Source: Hypsibius dujardini (taxonomy: Eukaryota > Tardigrada > Eutardigrada > Parachela > Hypsibiidae). From it: a DNA stretch of 22,150 nucleotides. A program made the position numbers and the translations under genes. The notes below the pieces were generated by a model that made no database searches, had not been told where the DNA came from, and worked only from the letters and a program-made list of their open reading frames with translations. Of the stretch, positions 1 to 9,200 are shown in pieces (positions within the stretch are counted from its first letter, which is position 1; each line of letters starts with the position of its first letter). The stretch covers positions 1 through 22,150 of the forward strand of contig LRSR01011528.1 of the NCBI GenBank assembly GCA_001579985.1, given 5' to 3'.

Positions 1-117
1 CACAAGTTCCACTATTAATTATTGGGGTATACTTTGAAGAGAAAAAAACCGGATCCAGAATGTTTTAGGCTTTCCACTTGAAACTGCTGCATGATAGTCC
101 GTGACTCATACGGTCAT

Positions 118-332
118 TTACAATAAAAAAACTCGGCTAGAGTACCGTCTAGGACGAATAAAATCTTTCTGAACTCGAATAGACAAAAATATACAGCTCG
201 ACATTGTGGGATCTTTTAATTCTTTTGAGCCGTTTTTTGGTATTTTTAATTTCCACAAGTTGCACACTTTTGACCCGGGCCCATCTTTCCGATTAATCGG
301 AAGGAGTTTTGGTAACTTGAAAATGCACAAAT
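118..332 (-). CDS. Candidate further receptor exon (C-terminal end of lobe 2), tentative
   Basis: After acceptor GCGACAG| the minus-strand frame reads FKLPKLLPINRKDG and then NLWKLKIPKNG. This resembles the F.G.TG...ID..GDR....LW....P..NG end of ANF-receptor domains. It is entered in phase 1, so at least one more exon between 333 and 1391 would be needed, and none was recognised. No donor was chosen: the frame stays open to a stop at 118. Similarity is weak and could be chance. Confidence 0.25.
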
Positions 333-1391
333 CTGTCGCGGAAGATTAGGACCCAGCTCCTTTATCCCTCACTGTGCTCCCTGACTAAAAAGACTAAGAA
401 GACGATGAACAAAGAACTTTGAATTGGTGTGGAAGATAAATGTTATGTTGTTTGGTTAAGTTAGTTTGCAGAAACAGAAATTTCTTATACATGAGGAACA
501 TATATATCGTATGTCTTATTTTATGTTAGATTGAGATATTTCGGTTTACAAAACCTCTCTAATAAGGCTCGGGACTAACTTGTAAGTTAGTTTAATAACT
601 TCTGTGGCAACGAAAATATTTGTGTATAAAACCGATGATTATTTTCCTCCATCAGCAGGCCAAACTAATTATTTTTGAGAGCAACGAAAACTTGTAGCTG
701 GTTCTGGTGTTGTTTACACACAAGAACACGCAAACCAATTTGCTTTCGCCCGATTGCGCTTTTTCGCCTGAACGGCCCATTTTTTTATTGGAAATCTGCA
801 ATGTTTTTGACTCCGCTGTATTGGAAGGTGCAGCAGGATGTAAGAATTTAGCTGAACTGGCTATGTTTGCTTTAAAATTCTCATTTTTTAAGGGTATTCA
901 GAGCTCGCTTATTTCGCAGCATTTATTTCGCTATTTCAAACTCGCTAATCTCCCAGTGTTTGCTCAGAGCTTAGGCTAAAAGTCCCCTTCCCCTTCCACT
1001 TCCCCCTTTTAGCTATATTTGGTTTTACGAGTGCTGACCAAATGTCCCTTTGAGTGATTATACCGAATTTGATCATTTTGGAAGCCCGCTCCTTACATGT
1101 AGCTCAGTTTTTTTCGCTACTCTCAATTCGTTTGGACCATTCAGAAGGAAGATGCCCACAATTATTGTGTCGAAACTAGTTATACCAGTGAGTAGCTAGT
1201 ATCATTATAATTAGCAGTCCATTATATCTTAATTGTCATCTTCCATCAGCTACTTTCTATATTATTCCATTAACCCTTGGCTACCTTGTTTCTCTCTTGT
1301 CTCTTGTCTTCTGTAATATATAATCTGATGTTATGTGTATGTGCAGACAGTCTGACAGTCCATAATAATACTCTCTTTTGTCCTACGTTAC
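333..1391 (-). other. Presumed receptor intron, no exon recognised
   Basis: AT-rich non-coding sequence. A 90-codon plus-strand open frame at 707-979 has no recognisable motif. An intermediate exon encoding the helix between AHLF and FKLPK would be expected here if the 118-332 exon is real. I could not identify it. Confidence 0.4.
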
Positions 1392-1706
1392 AATTGAGCA
1401 GTTAACGGTGCAAAATAAGTGGGCCTTGAATACCCCTACTGTAGAAGGATCACTAACGTATTCATCGTCAGTCAGTGTCTTGTTGTATTCCCTCAACGTA
1501 AGATCCGCAATAGTTGCCTGCAGGTCGGCAATGTTCGCCCAGTTAGGATTGGGCTTGTGGATGAGAATCACGGTCTGGAATGCTGAGCGTGCATCCTGCA
1601 ATAAATTCACGGCCAGAAATTGTACACAAAACGGCACCTTGAAATTCAACCCTTCTCTAGCGCAGTGTATAAGCAACAGTCGTACACACGTGGCCACAAG
1701 ATAGCG
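1392..1706 (-). CDS. Receptor exon 4b/5: lobe 2 of the ligand-binding domain
   Basis: The open frame reads CVRLLLIHCAREGLNF, then AFQTVILIHKPNPNW, then LTLREYNKTLTDDEYV, then STVGVFKAHLF. These correspond in order to the A..GL helix, the xxITxxxPxNPxW strand and turn, the xEYNYTFTEDEYV helix and the AGAFHDAxLL helix of ANF-receptor domains. A phase-0 acceptor TTGGGTAG|CGC lies at the end inside the transposable element. The exon leaves at ATT|GTAACG. The opposite strand is also open here by chance. Confidence 0.75.
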
Positions 1707-4700
1707 CTACCCAAGTTAAAACCAACTTTTTACTGGGTTTCAACAAATTAGGGTACAGTCGTCCCCACATTGTTCTCTGGTTGCACAAAAATCAGATGTG
1801 CGCATGCGCCGTTTGTTGTGGCAGGCCGGTTGGGTCAATAAAAGAAACACTGGCTAGACAGGCTAAATTTATGTCGCCCATGGCAAACCAAATCGTGCAA
1901 AAGATAGCGATCACAATTTATTTGGGACAAGTTCCGGTCCAGTCGCATGTACAATAATGTTATGTGAGCCTGTGGGACTTGTCTCAAATTCACCGAACAG
2001 CTGTTTCTAAAAGTTCTAAAAGTTTCTAAAAGTTTCTGAAAGTTCACTGCCATTTGGAAAAGACTCTTTTCTTGCTTTTAAATTATTGATTATAACTCGA
2101 GGAAAGCAAATCCCATCGGAATTTGTTTTATATTTTGATTATTTATAGTGTGTCGAACGTTTTTGATTGGCTAGTGGGTGTGGTTTGCTTGACCCGAAGT
2201 GTGCATTTGGGGGCGGAGTTTGACCTATTTTTATGTAGTAAAAAGCACGTGACCGGAGAACAATGTGGGGACGACTGTAGTCAAAGTTTCAGTCATTTTC
2301 GGCCACGTTGGTTTTAGCTTGGTTAGCGCTATCTTGTGGCCACGTATGTATATGTACCTCGTCGTTCCCGTCAAACGACTGCCAACCCACTGTCCCGACG
2401 GTTGGAATCTTTTGTGACCTCAGGCACAGGAAGACCTATTGACAAGACCGCGGCGTTCAATTACTTGCTGCAGTTCTCAGGCCAGATGACGTGCGTTCAA
2501 AGGTGCTTTCCATTACGTACATAATTTCCATCTGTCATTCCAAGTCTTTGGGCGGTGACCTTTAGAAAAATTATTTCACGCCTTACTGAAGACGATAAGG
2601 ATGGCAAAGGCTGAGCTCAAGCGGTAGATCCCTTGAATCTTTACGACAAGGTATTAACAGTGAAATTCAGCGCGACAGTGCCACGTCGGTTTTGGGAACT
2701 CATCCCGTTTCTCGTGAGATGGATGACAATTTTTACGTTTTGAAAGCGCTTAACTCACTTTGGGATCAATTTAATAATGAACAAAAAAGGAATTCCCCAT
2801 TTACGTTGTATTTCCGGATAATAATTGACGTCGTTTATAAATGAAATTTAAAAAATTAATCATGTTCCTAGTTGTGTATATTAATTCTTGACTAATTCGA
2901 AATTAATTACTGTCTCTTAATTTACTTAGTATTTTAAATCGAAAGATTAGCTTTGAATTGAAACTCAACTTCATGAATCTAGTCATGATGATATAGTAAC
3001 ACCAACACTTACCATAATTACTCGAACTTTGGGAGAATCATGGATGCTAATCAAAATGACTGAAACGAATGAATTTCAGAATACAAGGAAGCTTTAATGT
3101 TACTTAGTCATGTCTTGTCATGTGACTTGGTCATGTCTCGTCATGTGACTTTGGTCATGTCTTGTCTTGTGACTTTGGTCATGTCTTGTCTTGTGACTTG
3201 GTTGTCTGTTTTATGAGGAAGGAAGGTGAGTACAGACCTCGGCTTTTAGCTTGCGCTTGTTTCAAGCATTCTACTGCGTCCTGCGTCCGATTTCGGCCTG
3301 AACGACCGTCGAAATATAATTTGTGCAAGAGGTACTTTCCGGTGTCCACTTTCAGATCGACGGTCAAAATGTCGCAGGTCCTCGTATACCAAGTTGTGTA
3401 TAGAAGATCACACAGTATGACGAGATTCCGCCAGGCGAATCGATCCAGCAATGCTTTCGTAGCTCGTCCAATGCTGAGCTGGTCGGAGGCCGGCATGGTG
3501 ATCACCGTCGGCAGGCGAACTCGGTCCTGCAGCTGTGAGTCTCCACCAATGCTGGCAGCGCACAAATCGGTAAATTACTCAGCGACGCGAGTTAATTTAA
3601 ACATTTGTTATTAATGTTTACTACATAAATCTTTTCAATTTTCCGAAGTTCAATTTCGAAGAATCAAAAAATGTTGCTGCAATGATATTGCAACAAAAAT
3701 TATGTGAATTATCGACTAGAATAATGAACGTGCATTATTCGCTCTTCTTACCTCGTTAGTAAGGGTACATTCCACTCTAAGGGATCGAGAAACCGTCGTA
3801 TATATGTTGCCATCGGACTCGGCAAATATTAAGACAAACAAATATTATATCTAGGAAAAGAAGAAGCACTTTACCGCGTGCGAAATCGCCGAGGATAAGC
3901 ATTTCCTGGGAGCATCCTAAACGGAAGCCGTGTTATAGATAATTTGCCCATATTTGGAACTATCGGTTGCATTAACGCAAGGGCGTTCAACAAATTATAT
4001 TGCGTGTCAGATAAAGACTCGGTCAAATGAAAAAGGGATCTAAATTGTCGGAGACGGACGAGATCGGAACATTATTTGGCAGTTCAATGTAATGGTAAAC
4101 GGTTTGTTCAAACAGTGACCAGTCAAACGGAATGACGGTCGGTGAGTGGACGGAGGGTCGGTCGGTGAGTGAACGGAGGGTCGGTTGGAGTGGACGAACG
4201 GTTGGTTCGGAGCAACCAACATCTGGCAGGGTTACGGGTGACGGAGGACAGATTGAACTGATACCGGTAGGCAGGCTGGCGAAGCAGTTAACAACCCGGC
4301 GAGGGAAGTGAAGGTTTCTCGGGTGGCTGACGATTGGCTGGCCAGGGGTTCACTTTCGATGGAAGGCGTCAGCCGTACATCGGACTAACGTACGCATCAA
4401 CAAGGTTGCTGATACTTGGACTGAATGTGAGATGGTGGACGGCCGTCCGTCAACTGCCAAACCGTCCGGCCGTCCATCACCCCTAACGGTATGGTCCTAC
4501 CTTCGGTTTAACTCTCGGTACAAATACGGCGTCTGCAGTTAACCGTTCACCAACCGGCACGGAATCGTCCGTCAAAACAATCTTCTACTTCGACCGTCGG
4601 TTAACTAACCGTCAACTAACTTTCGTTGAACCGTTCATCCGTCATCCGGAAACTCCGGAAGCTCCCTCACCCCCTTACATCGTCCGTCAGCCACTCAGCC

Positions 4701-5281
4701 GGACATCGACGGCTCCGACAGCCTCGTCAGCACCTTACGCCTCTCCGTTTAACCGAACACGCCCCGTCCAACCTTCCGCCACTCCGTCGGTTTAACCGCT
4801 GCTCCGACCTGAACCTCCATCAGCACCTCCATCATTGTTCGACATAGTGCGTCGTTTTATTTTTTGGGCAATGAAATGACTTAAGGTTGCAAACGGATCT
4901 GAGAACCTCGGTTCCATAGCAAGATGAGTTTTAATAAAAAAAATGGAAAAAACTACCTGGACTAATTATAACGCCGAATCCGTCGTATCGCTCGAGAGCC
5001 TTCCGTACTCTCAGGGAGAGCAGCGGCATAACAGCTTCCGCCTCGGCACAGGAAAGGTCCCCGGGTTCGTAGATTGTCTGGAGAGTCATATTGCGCAGGG
5101 TATCCGGAAAACGACGGAGTGCTCGAAGGTAGGCCACTCGATAAGCAGGATTAGTCATGCTGTAACCGTAACCGTTGCTTTCGCCGATGTGGACTGCGAC
5201 AACGTTGAGCTTCACCTGAGTGTGAGGGTCTGCCCCGACGATGAAGACCTTCAGGAAGAGGAAGATATAAAAGAACCACAT
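1392..5281 (-). CDS. ANF-receptor-domain protein, 5' part of gene (probable receptor guanylate cyclase type), partial
   Basis: Gene model read on the minus strand from five exon pieces (5281-4957, 3916-3875, 3540-3238, 2389-2358, 1706-1392) that join in phase to about 339 residues. The product starts with a hydrophobic signal peptide (about residues 1-17) and continues as a type-I periplasmic-binding-like extracellular domain of natriuretic peptide receptor type. Landmarks seen: a Cys in LSCAEAE and a second in SPGCSQ (the N-terminal disulfide pair of this family), LPTVITMPASDQLS, LLDRFAWRNLVILCD, VRLLLIHCAREGL, and KPNPNWANIADL followed by EYNKTLTDDEYV, which match lobe-2 motifs. Family knowledge: such domains sit on receptor guanylate cyclases, clearance receptors or ionotropic receptors. 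Membrane, kinase-like and cyclase parts would lie beyond position 1, so the class is inferred. An adjacent TIR element interrupts the fourth/fifth exon. Confidence 0.75.
1692..2341. mobile_element. 650-bp non-autonomous TIR element (MITE-like)
   Basis: The ends are inverted copies: GGCCACAAGATAGCGCTA at 1692 on is repeated on the other strand at 2341 back, continuing through about 36 bp with three mismatches. A second perfect 23-bp inverted block lies inside, 1755-1777 versus 2256-2278. ACGT flanks both sides (1688-1691 and 2342-2345) and is a possible 4-bp target duplication, although ACGT is itself palindromic. There is no transposase. A short TTCTAAAAG tandem run lies at about 2008-2045. 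Confidence 0.75.
2358..2389 (-). CDS. Receptor exon 4a: short piece upstream of the TIR element
   Basis: Acceptor GGGACAG|TG in phase 1 continues exon 3 as SRVGWQSFDGNDE. A donor GAG|GTACAT at 2357-2356 leaves it in phase 0. In the alternative (element-free) reading the exon runs on through about 2342 directly into 1687. The residues fit the variable hinge before the VRLLLIHCAREGL helix. The piece is short, so support comes mainly from phase and context. Confidence 0.5.
2390..3237 (-). other. Receptor intron 3 with minisatellite
   Basis: Non-coding, AT-rich in 2740-3060. The part nearest the exon-3 donor is a tandem repeat, listed separately. No other gene is seen. Confidence 0.45.
3108..3201. 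repeat. About 24-25 bp minisatellite, roughly four copies
   Basis: The unit is close to TTGGTCATGTCTTGTCATGTGAC, repeated with small changes (CATG/CTTG variants). It lies in an intron of the receptor gene about 35 bp from the exon 3 splice donor. Confidence 0.8.
3238..3540 (-). CDS. Receptor exon 3: lobe 1 core
   Basis: Acceptor GGTGGAG|AC and donor CGAG|GTCTGT give 303 nt entered in phase 1 and left in phase 1. It encodes DSQLQDRVRLPTVITMPASD, then a helix and strand (ALLDRFAWRNLVILCDLLY), then a stretch ending QAVECLKQ-like/QAKSR that precedes the inter-lobe strand. The open frame extends upstream to 3565, but phase and alignment favour a start at 3540. Confidence 0.75.
3541..3874 (-). other. 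Receptor intron 2
   Basis: AT-rich non-coding sequence between microexon 2 and exon 3. The minus-strand open frame that runs on past 3540 to 3565 is not used in the chosen model. Confidence 0.5.
3875..3916 (-). CDS. Receptor microexon 2 (42 nt)
   Basis: Small exon found by need: exon 1 stops just before the conserved GPGC loop and exon 3 starts after it. On the minus strand an acceptor (CCGTTTAG) and a donor (GCG|GTAAAG) bracket 42 nt, entered in phase 1 and left in phase 1. Joined, it gives SPGCSQEMLILGDFAR, which aligns with the GPGC...AAPVGRFTAH loop of natriuretic peptide receptors and supplies the expected cysteine. Phase agreement on both sides supports it. Confidence 0.7.
3917..4956 (-). 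other. Receptor intron 1, with CCGTC/GACGG low-complexity tract
   Basis: No coding signal. About 4120-4850 is crowded with the pentamer GACGG/CCGTC and relatives. On the plus strand GGTCGG and GACGG forms dominate 4130-4210, while CCGTC and CGTCA forms dominate 4440-4830, so the strand asymmetry flips. Open frames here are low-complexity artefacts. Confidence 0.6.
4957..5281 (-). CDS. Receptor exon 1: signal peptide and start of ligand-binding lobe 1
   Basis: ATG at 5281 begins MWFFYIFLFLKVFIVGA, a typical signal peptide, followed by VKLNVVAVHIG, the first beta strand of the binding fold. The exon reaches GFGVIISP, equivalent to the VxxGPGC segment of natriuretic receptors. It ends in phase 1 at a CAG|GTAGTT donor. 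An N-glycosylation site (NMT) is present. Length is 325 nt. Confidence 0.75.
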
Positions 5282-5802
5282 GTTTTATGTGTCTACTAAA
5301 GAACGAAGACGAGAGATCTTTTGAGATTTTCATCTGACGGACATAAAACTTTCTGCGAAATAATTGTAAAAAGGAGTAATTTGATCGTCGAGAAAATTTT
5401 CTGTTTTACTAATCTGGGCACACAAAACGATCGATGACGGCAATTTTAACATCCAGTAGAAGGTTCTCCGACATATCAAGGTCCTTCGCTACCGGAATGT
5501 GCCCCACGCGGGTGGAGGTCGGAAGCGCGTATTTCAGCCTTTATTACGACAGCTCAAGGCGTGCGAGACTTAATTTAATAATTGCTAAAAGGAAGATTCT
5601 GACCCTTTCGTTGGTAATACTATACAATCACGCATCTCCAGTAGATGCATGCGCATTACCTGACTCGCGATCACTACGATAAACGCCTGGGATGGAAATG
5701 CATCAGGCGCCCCTAAGGTGGCCGAGATTATTTGTTTTGAAACGGGATAACATTAACATACGGCCAAACTACACTGAGATATAAAAAGAAATATGCCAAT
5801 TT

Positions 5803-5851
<49 letters not shown>

Positions 5852-6165
5852 ACAACAGCTTGACCAATGATTCGTGCAAATAAAGTTATGAACCTATTGA
5901 CCGCTTACTGTAAACGGCTCTCGCTTAAAAATTGACAGGTGTCGGATAAAGCCTCAAAAAACGATCTTTAAAGAGAATAATCGATCTTTATTGATTGCCA
6001 GCTTCGTAGCATAGAGCCTCAACGCTACGATCACCTTGGGAAACCGCCGAATAAATAAGACAGGCACCGTGGCATGTCATATCAGTTACAGCTTCATGGA
6101 ATTCATGTGTGTCACAAAAGTTACAATCTTGAGAATAATTAAGTTGCGGTTAATTTGACTTCATC
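5282..6165. promoter_or_regulatory. Divergent intergenic region between receptor and CNG channel genes
   Basis: 884 bp separate the two start codons, which face away from each other. It should hold both 5' UTRs and both promoters. A TATAAAA at about 5781 is the only core-promoter-like word seen on the plus strand and is weak evidence. It also contains an (ACAG)12 tract. An 82-codon plus-strand open frame (5434-5682) has no motif and is not called. Confidence 0.5.
5803..5850. repeat. (ACAG)12 microsatellite
   Basis: 48 bp of perfect ACAG tetranucleotide repeat in the shared upstream region of the two divergent genes. Confidence 0.97.
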
Positions 6166-6282
6166 ATGACTGGAACTGGTGTACATGTAGAAGGACCGCG
6201 ACCCGCCCAACCAGCCATCCGTAAAACCGTCTCAGCGACGACGAATGGTCACGTGCAAAATGGCGTACGAGCCAGTACCGCG
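6166..6282 (+). CDS. CNG exon 1
   Basis: 39 codons from the ATG, with donor GCG|GTAAGC in phase 0. Encodes a variable, Thr/Pro/Arg-rich cytosolic N-terminus with no recognisable domain. An in-frame stop 15 nt upstream supports the start. The intron that follows is 67 bp. Confidence 0.75.
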
Positions 6283-9200
6283 GTAAGCGCGAAAAATGAA
6301 GATCTCTATTCTTATCTTTTTTATTTGAGACAGAAACGCACGTCTGCAGGTCAAACGAGAACCCTTGCTGCAAAAGAAGGCCGTAGTTGCCTTTGTGGAG
6401 CCAGCGCCGAAGGCTGAAACCACGAAGGCCAAGGTGCCCCTCAAGGATCCAAACAAGGCGCGCATTAATGACGCCAGAATTGATGAAGCTATGCGAAGGC
6501 GAGTTTCGCTCGAGAAGTCGCGTAAAGTTCCGGAAAAGAAAGGAATTTTAGGATCTATCTGGACTCCCATGCGAAAACTTTTGGAGGTTGGTTGGATGTC
6601 CATTTCTCTTGGCTTGATTGTCAAAAGAAGAACAATCTCAACGACTTTTTCGATTATAGACTCTGGGAATTATGGACCCAGTGAAAAATGACCACCAGTC
6701 TAAACTGAGAAAAGGCAGCGGCCTAGACGAGGTTGACGAACCAAAGCTTCCAGTCGGCGATCCGATGTTAATTTTTTTTGGCTTGATAAGGTACTTCGCA
6801 ATTCGTACTTTAGTGCACACGGTTGCATGTGTACGTCTATTTTATGCTTTGAATCAACTCAAGGCAGTTTTAAAAATTACGTCACGAATGGCAATTTAAA
6901 TAAACTAACTCGAATATATCAAATTAACTGACGAAATATACAACACACTTATACTTGACACACTTGCTTTTAATGCCAAAGTGTCCAAGTTAAAGCCACC
7001 TTTTAATTGATTGATTGAACACATTTATCTTTTGGCGGTCAAGCGTCCTTGGTTGCGTTTTCGAGTGTTTGTCGATGCCTAAAATGCCCCCAGCCTAGTA
7101 AATTTACTACGATCTGTAACGCCGACCGAAGTTTGAGCGTTCTTTAAGCTGCACGACGAGGAAAATTCACGTATTAGAGAAAAAGAGGATTTTCGGCTTT
7201 TCGAAACACAACAAAGATGGGACGCGCAAATTGTTTTTAGCTTCAATTTCCGGTTAGATTTTGTTTATTAGTATGTTTTTTTCTGATTTTACTCGGTTCT
7301 GTTTTCCGATGATTGGATGAGTTCAATCAATAATCAATCAATTGTTGAAAAGCACCAGCACGCGGTAGCTGGAACTGGCTCGAATTCGGACCCCCTACTG
7401 TGCTGGGCTAAAGCTTAAAGATGGGCGTTAAGTTGGGCACATGGAAATTAAAAGCAAGTGTGCAACTACTGTTACGCAAGAAAGATACAAGTCCTTCGAG
7501 TATAATTTCTGCACAATTTCTGCGAAAGTATTATTATTCCTTTATTTATTATTTATTATTTCCACAGCATTGTTGATTTTATTCCAGTCCTAGCAAAATC
7601 TTTTGTTAACAAGCAACAAACTGTACTGGAGAAATCAATAAATCAAATAGCATTTCAATTCAGTTCAATTCAAAAAGAAAATATTATGGTTCAGAAAAAA
7701 ATAGACTTAAAAAATTGGAGCAAAAATGTTTTAGAACCTGATTTAATAATGAAGTAGAAAAATAACAGAAGAATACAAATCATTTAGCAAATTAGTAATC
7801 TCATTGAAAATTGAAAATTTGTTGATTTGTTGATTTGTTGATTTGTTGTATTAGTCGACGTTGACGTAGTTTTAAACGTCCCTTACATACTAAATAGATA
7901 ACTCAAAAGTTGTTGTTATTATTACATAGATTCAAGGCGGAATGGGTGGTCGACGTGGAACACAGTTTTTACTATTATTGGCTTACTCTCGTCTCTCTCT
8001 TTGCCTTCTACAACATCATATTTGTGAGTGCAATGCAACGTATGAAAGAATAATTGCAACATATTTCAACATATTCAAGATATTTATAAACATCTTAGAC
8101 TTTTTTATTTTAATTCATGTATTAAAGCATTTCTAATTCGTTATCTTTTTCATATATAAACTCACTGTGTTTTCGTTCATTTAATATTATCAACAAAAAT
8201 TAACAACTTTGTGATATAAGGGGGTGATCAGGTAGTTGATTGTTCGATTGGTTTAAAAGCACCCTCTGCCCCGCCCCTTCTGTCCATTCCCCGGACCCTT
8301 CATTTAAGGGCCCGGAGTATAGGCAAAAGGGGCGGAGCAAGGGGATGGTCAGGTAGTTGATTGTTCGATTGGTTTAAAACCACCCCCTGCCCCGCCCCTT
8401 TTGCCCATTTTCCAGACCCTCCAGTGTATTCTCTCTTGTCGTTGATTGTATGATCAATCGTCTCTGATGGGCCCGTTATGAATGTCGTTTGCGTCGCTGC
8501 TGCATGAGAATAGGTCGCGCTGCGAGCAACCTTCCAAGAGCTGGATGAGCCCGATACCATCTACCGACTGATGATCGCGGACTACATCGGCGATTTTGTC
8601 TTTTTCGTGGATATTTTCGTCAACATGTTCACCAGCCATCTGGCCGATGATCTGACGGTGGCGTGTGAGCCGCGAAAACTCTTTCGCTACTGGTTCAGGC
8701 ACACCACCGGGAAGATGGATTTGTTGGCCATCCTCCCGACGGACTTGATCTTCCTCGGGATGGGGATGAATAAACCATACTGCATCTTCCGGTTAAATCG
8801 CTACTTCAAGTGGTACAAATTGAACGAGTGGTTCAGACGAACTGAGGCCATGGTTCCGGACCCGCAGACCCTCCGCCTCATAAGCGTGGTAAGAGAAGGA
8901 CTCAAAAATTTAAAAACTCAAGTATGATATAAAATGCGCGTATATTAAGTCTAGTATAAAACAGTAAGTAAGCATACTCTAGTACAGGGAAAGTCCTGAG
9001 CGAACGAGCGAACGACCTCACAGTGTCGTTTCTACTTCACTGTCTCCAACTCCAAACTGGCAACGGCCGGCTCCGAGTAAACGGTTCGATAAAAATAAAC
9101 TCACGTGACCGTTCGAAAGGTGACCTTGGACTGCACAGATAAAACCAGCAAAGTTGGGACAGTTGATCTCGCAGAGTTCTCTATTCTTCACCGCCTTTGC

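Noticed and set aside
707-979. 90-codon plus-strand frame
   Set aside because: AT-rich, no recognisable motif, no splice or start context.
1378-1704. 108-codon plus-strand frame
   Set aside because: Mirror of receptor exon 4b. The minus strand shows ANF-receptor lobe-2 motifs.
1687-2345. Simple null-allele reading: the TIR element just destroys the receptor exon
   Set aside because: Not excluded, but an in-frame donor and acceptor nearly matching the element's limits make splicing-out at least as likely. Kept as the alternative in the finding.
3551-3565. Receptor exon 3 starting further upstream (CAASIGG reading)
   Set aside because: The phase does not fit the preceding exon, and microexon 2 already supplies the loop.
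3162-3614. 150-codon plus-strand frame
   Set aside because: Begins in a minisatellite and overlaps receptor exon 3 on the other strand. No motif.
4626-4847. 73-codon plus-strand frame rich in Pro/His/Arg
   Set aside because: Translation of the CCGTC low-complexity tract.
5434-5682. 82-codon plus-strand frame in the divergent promoter region
   Set aside because: No motif. Sits where both promoters should be.
6587-6691. Continuation of CNG exon 2 in frame to a stop at 6691
   Set aside because: Would end the protein before S1. A 73-bp intron restores the frame, and all later exons phase correctly.
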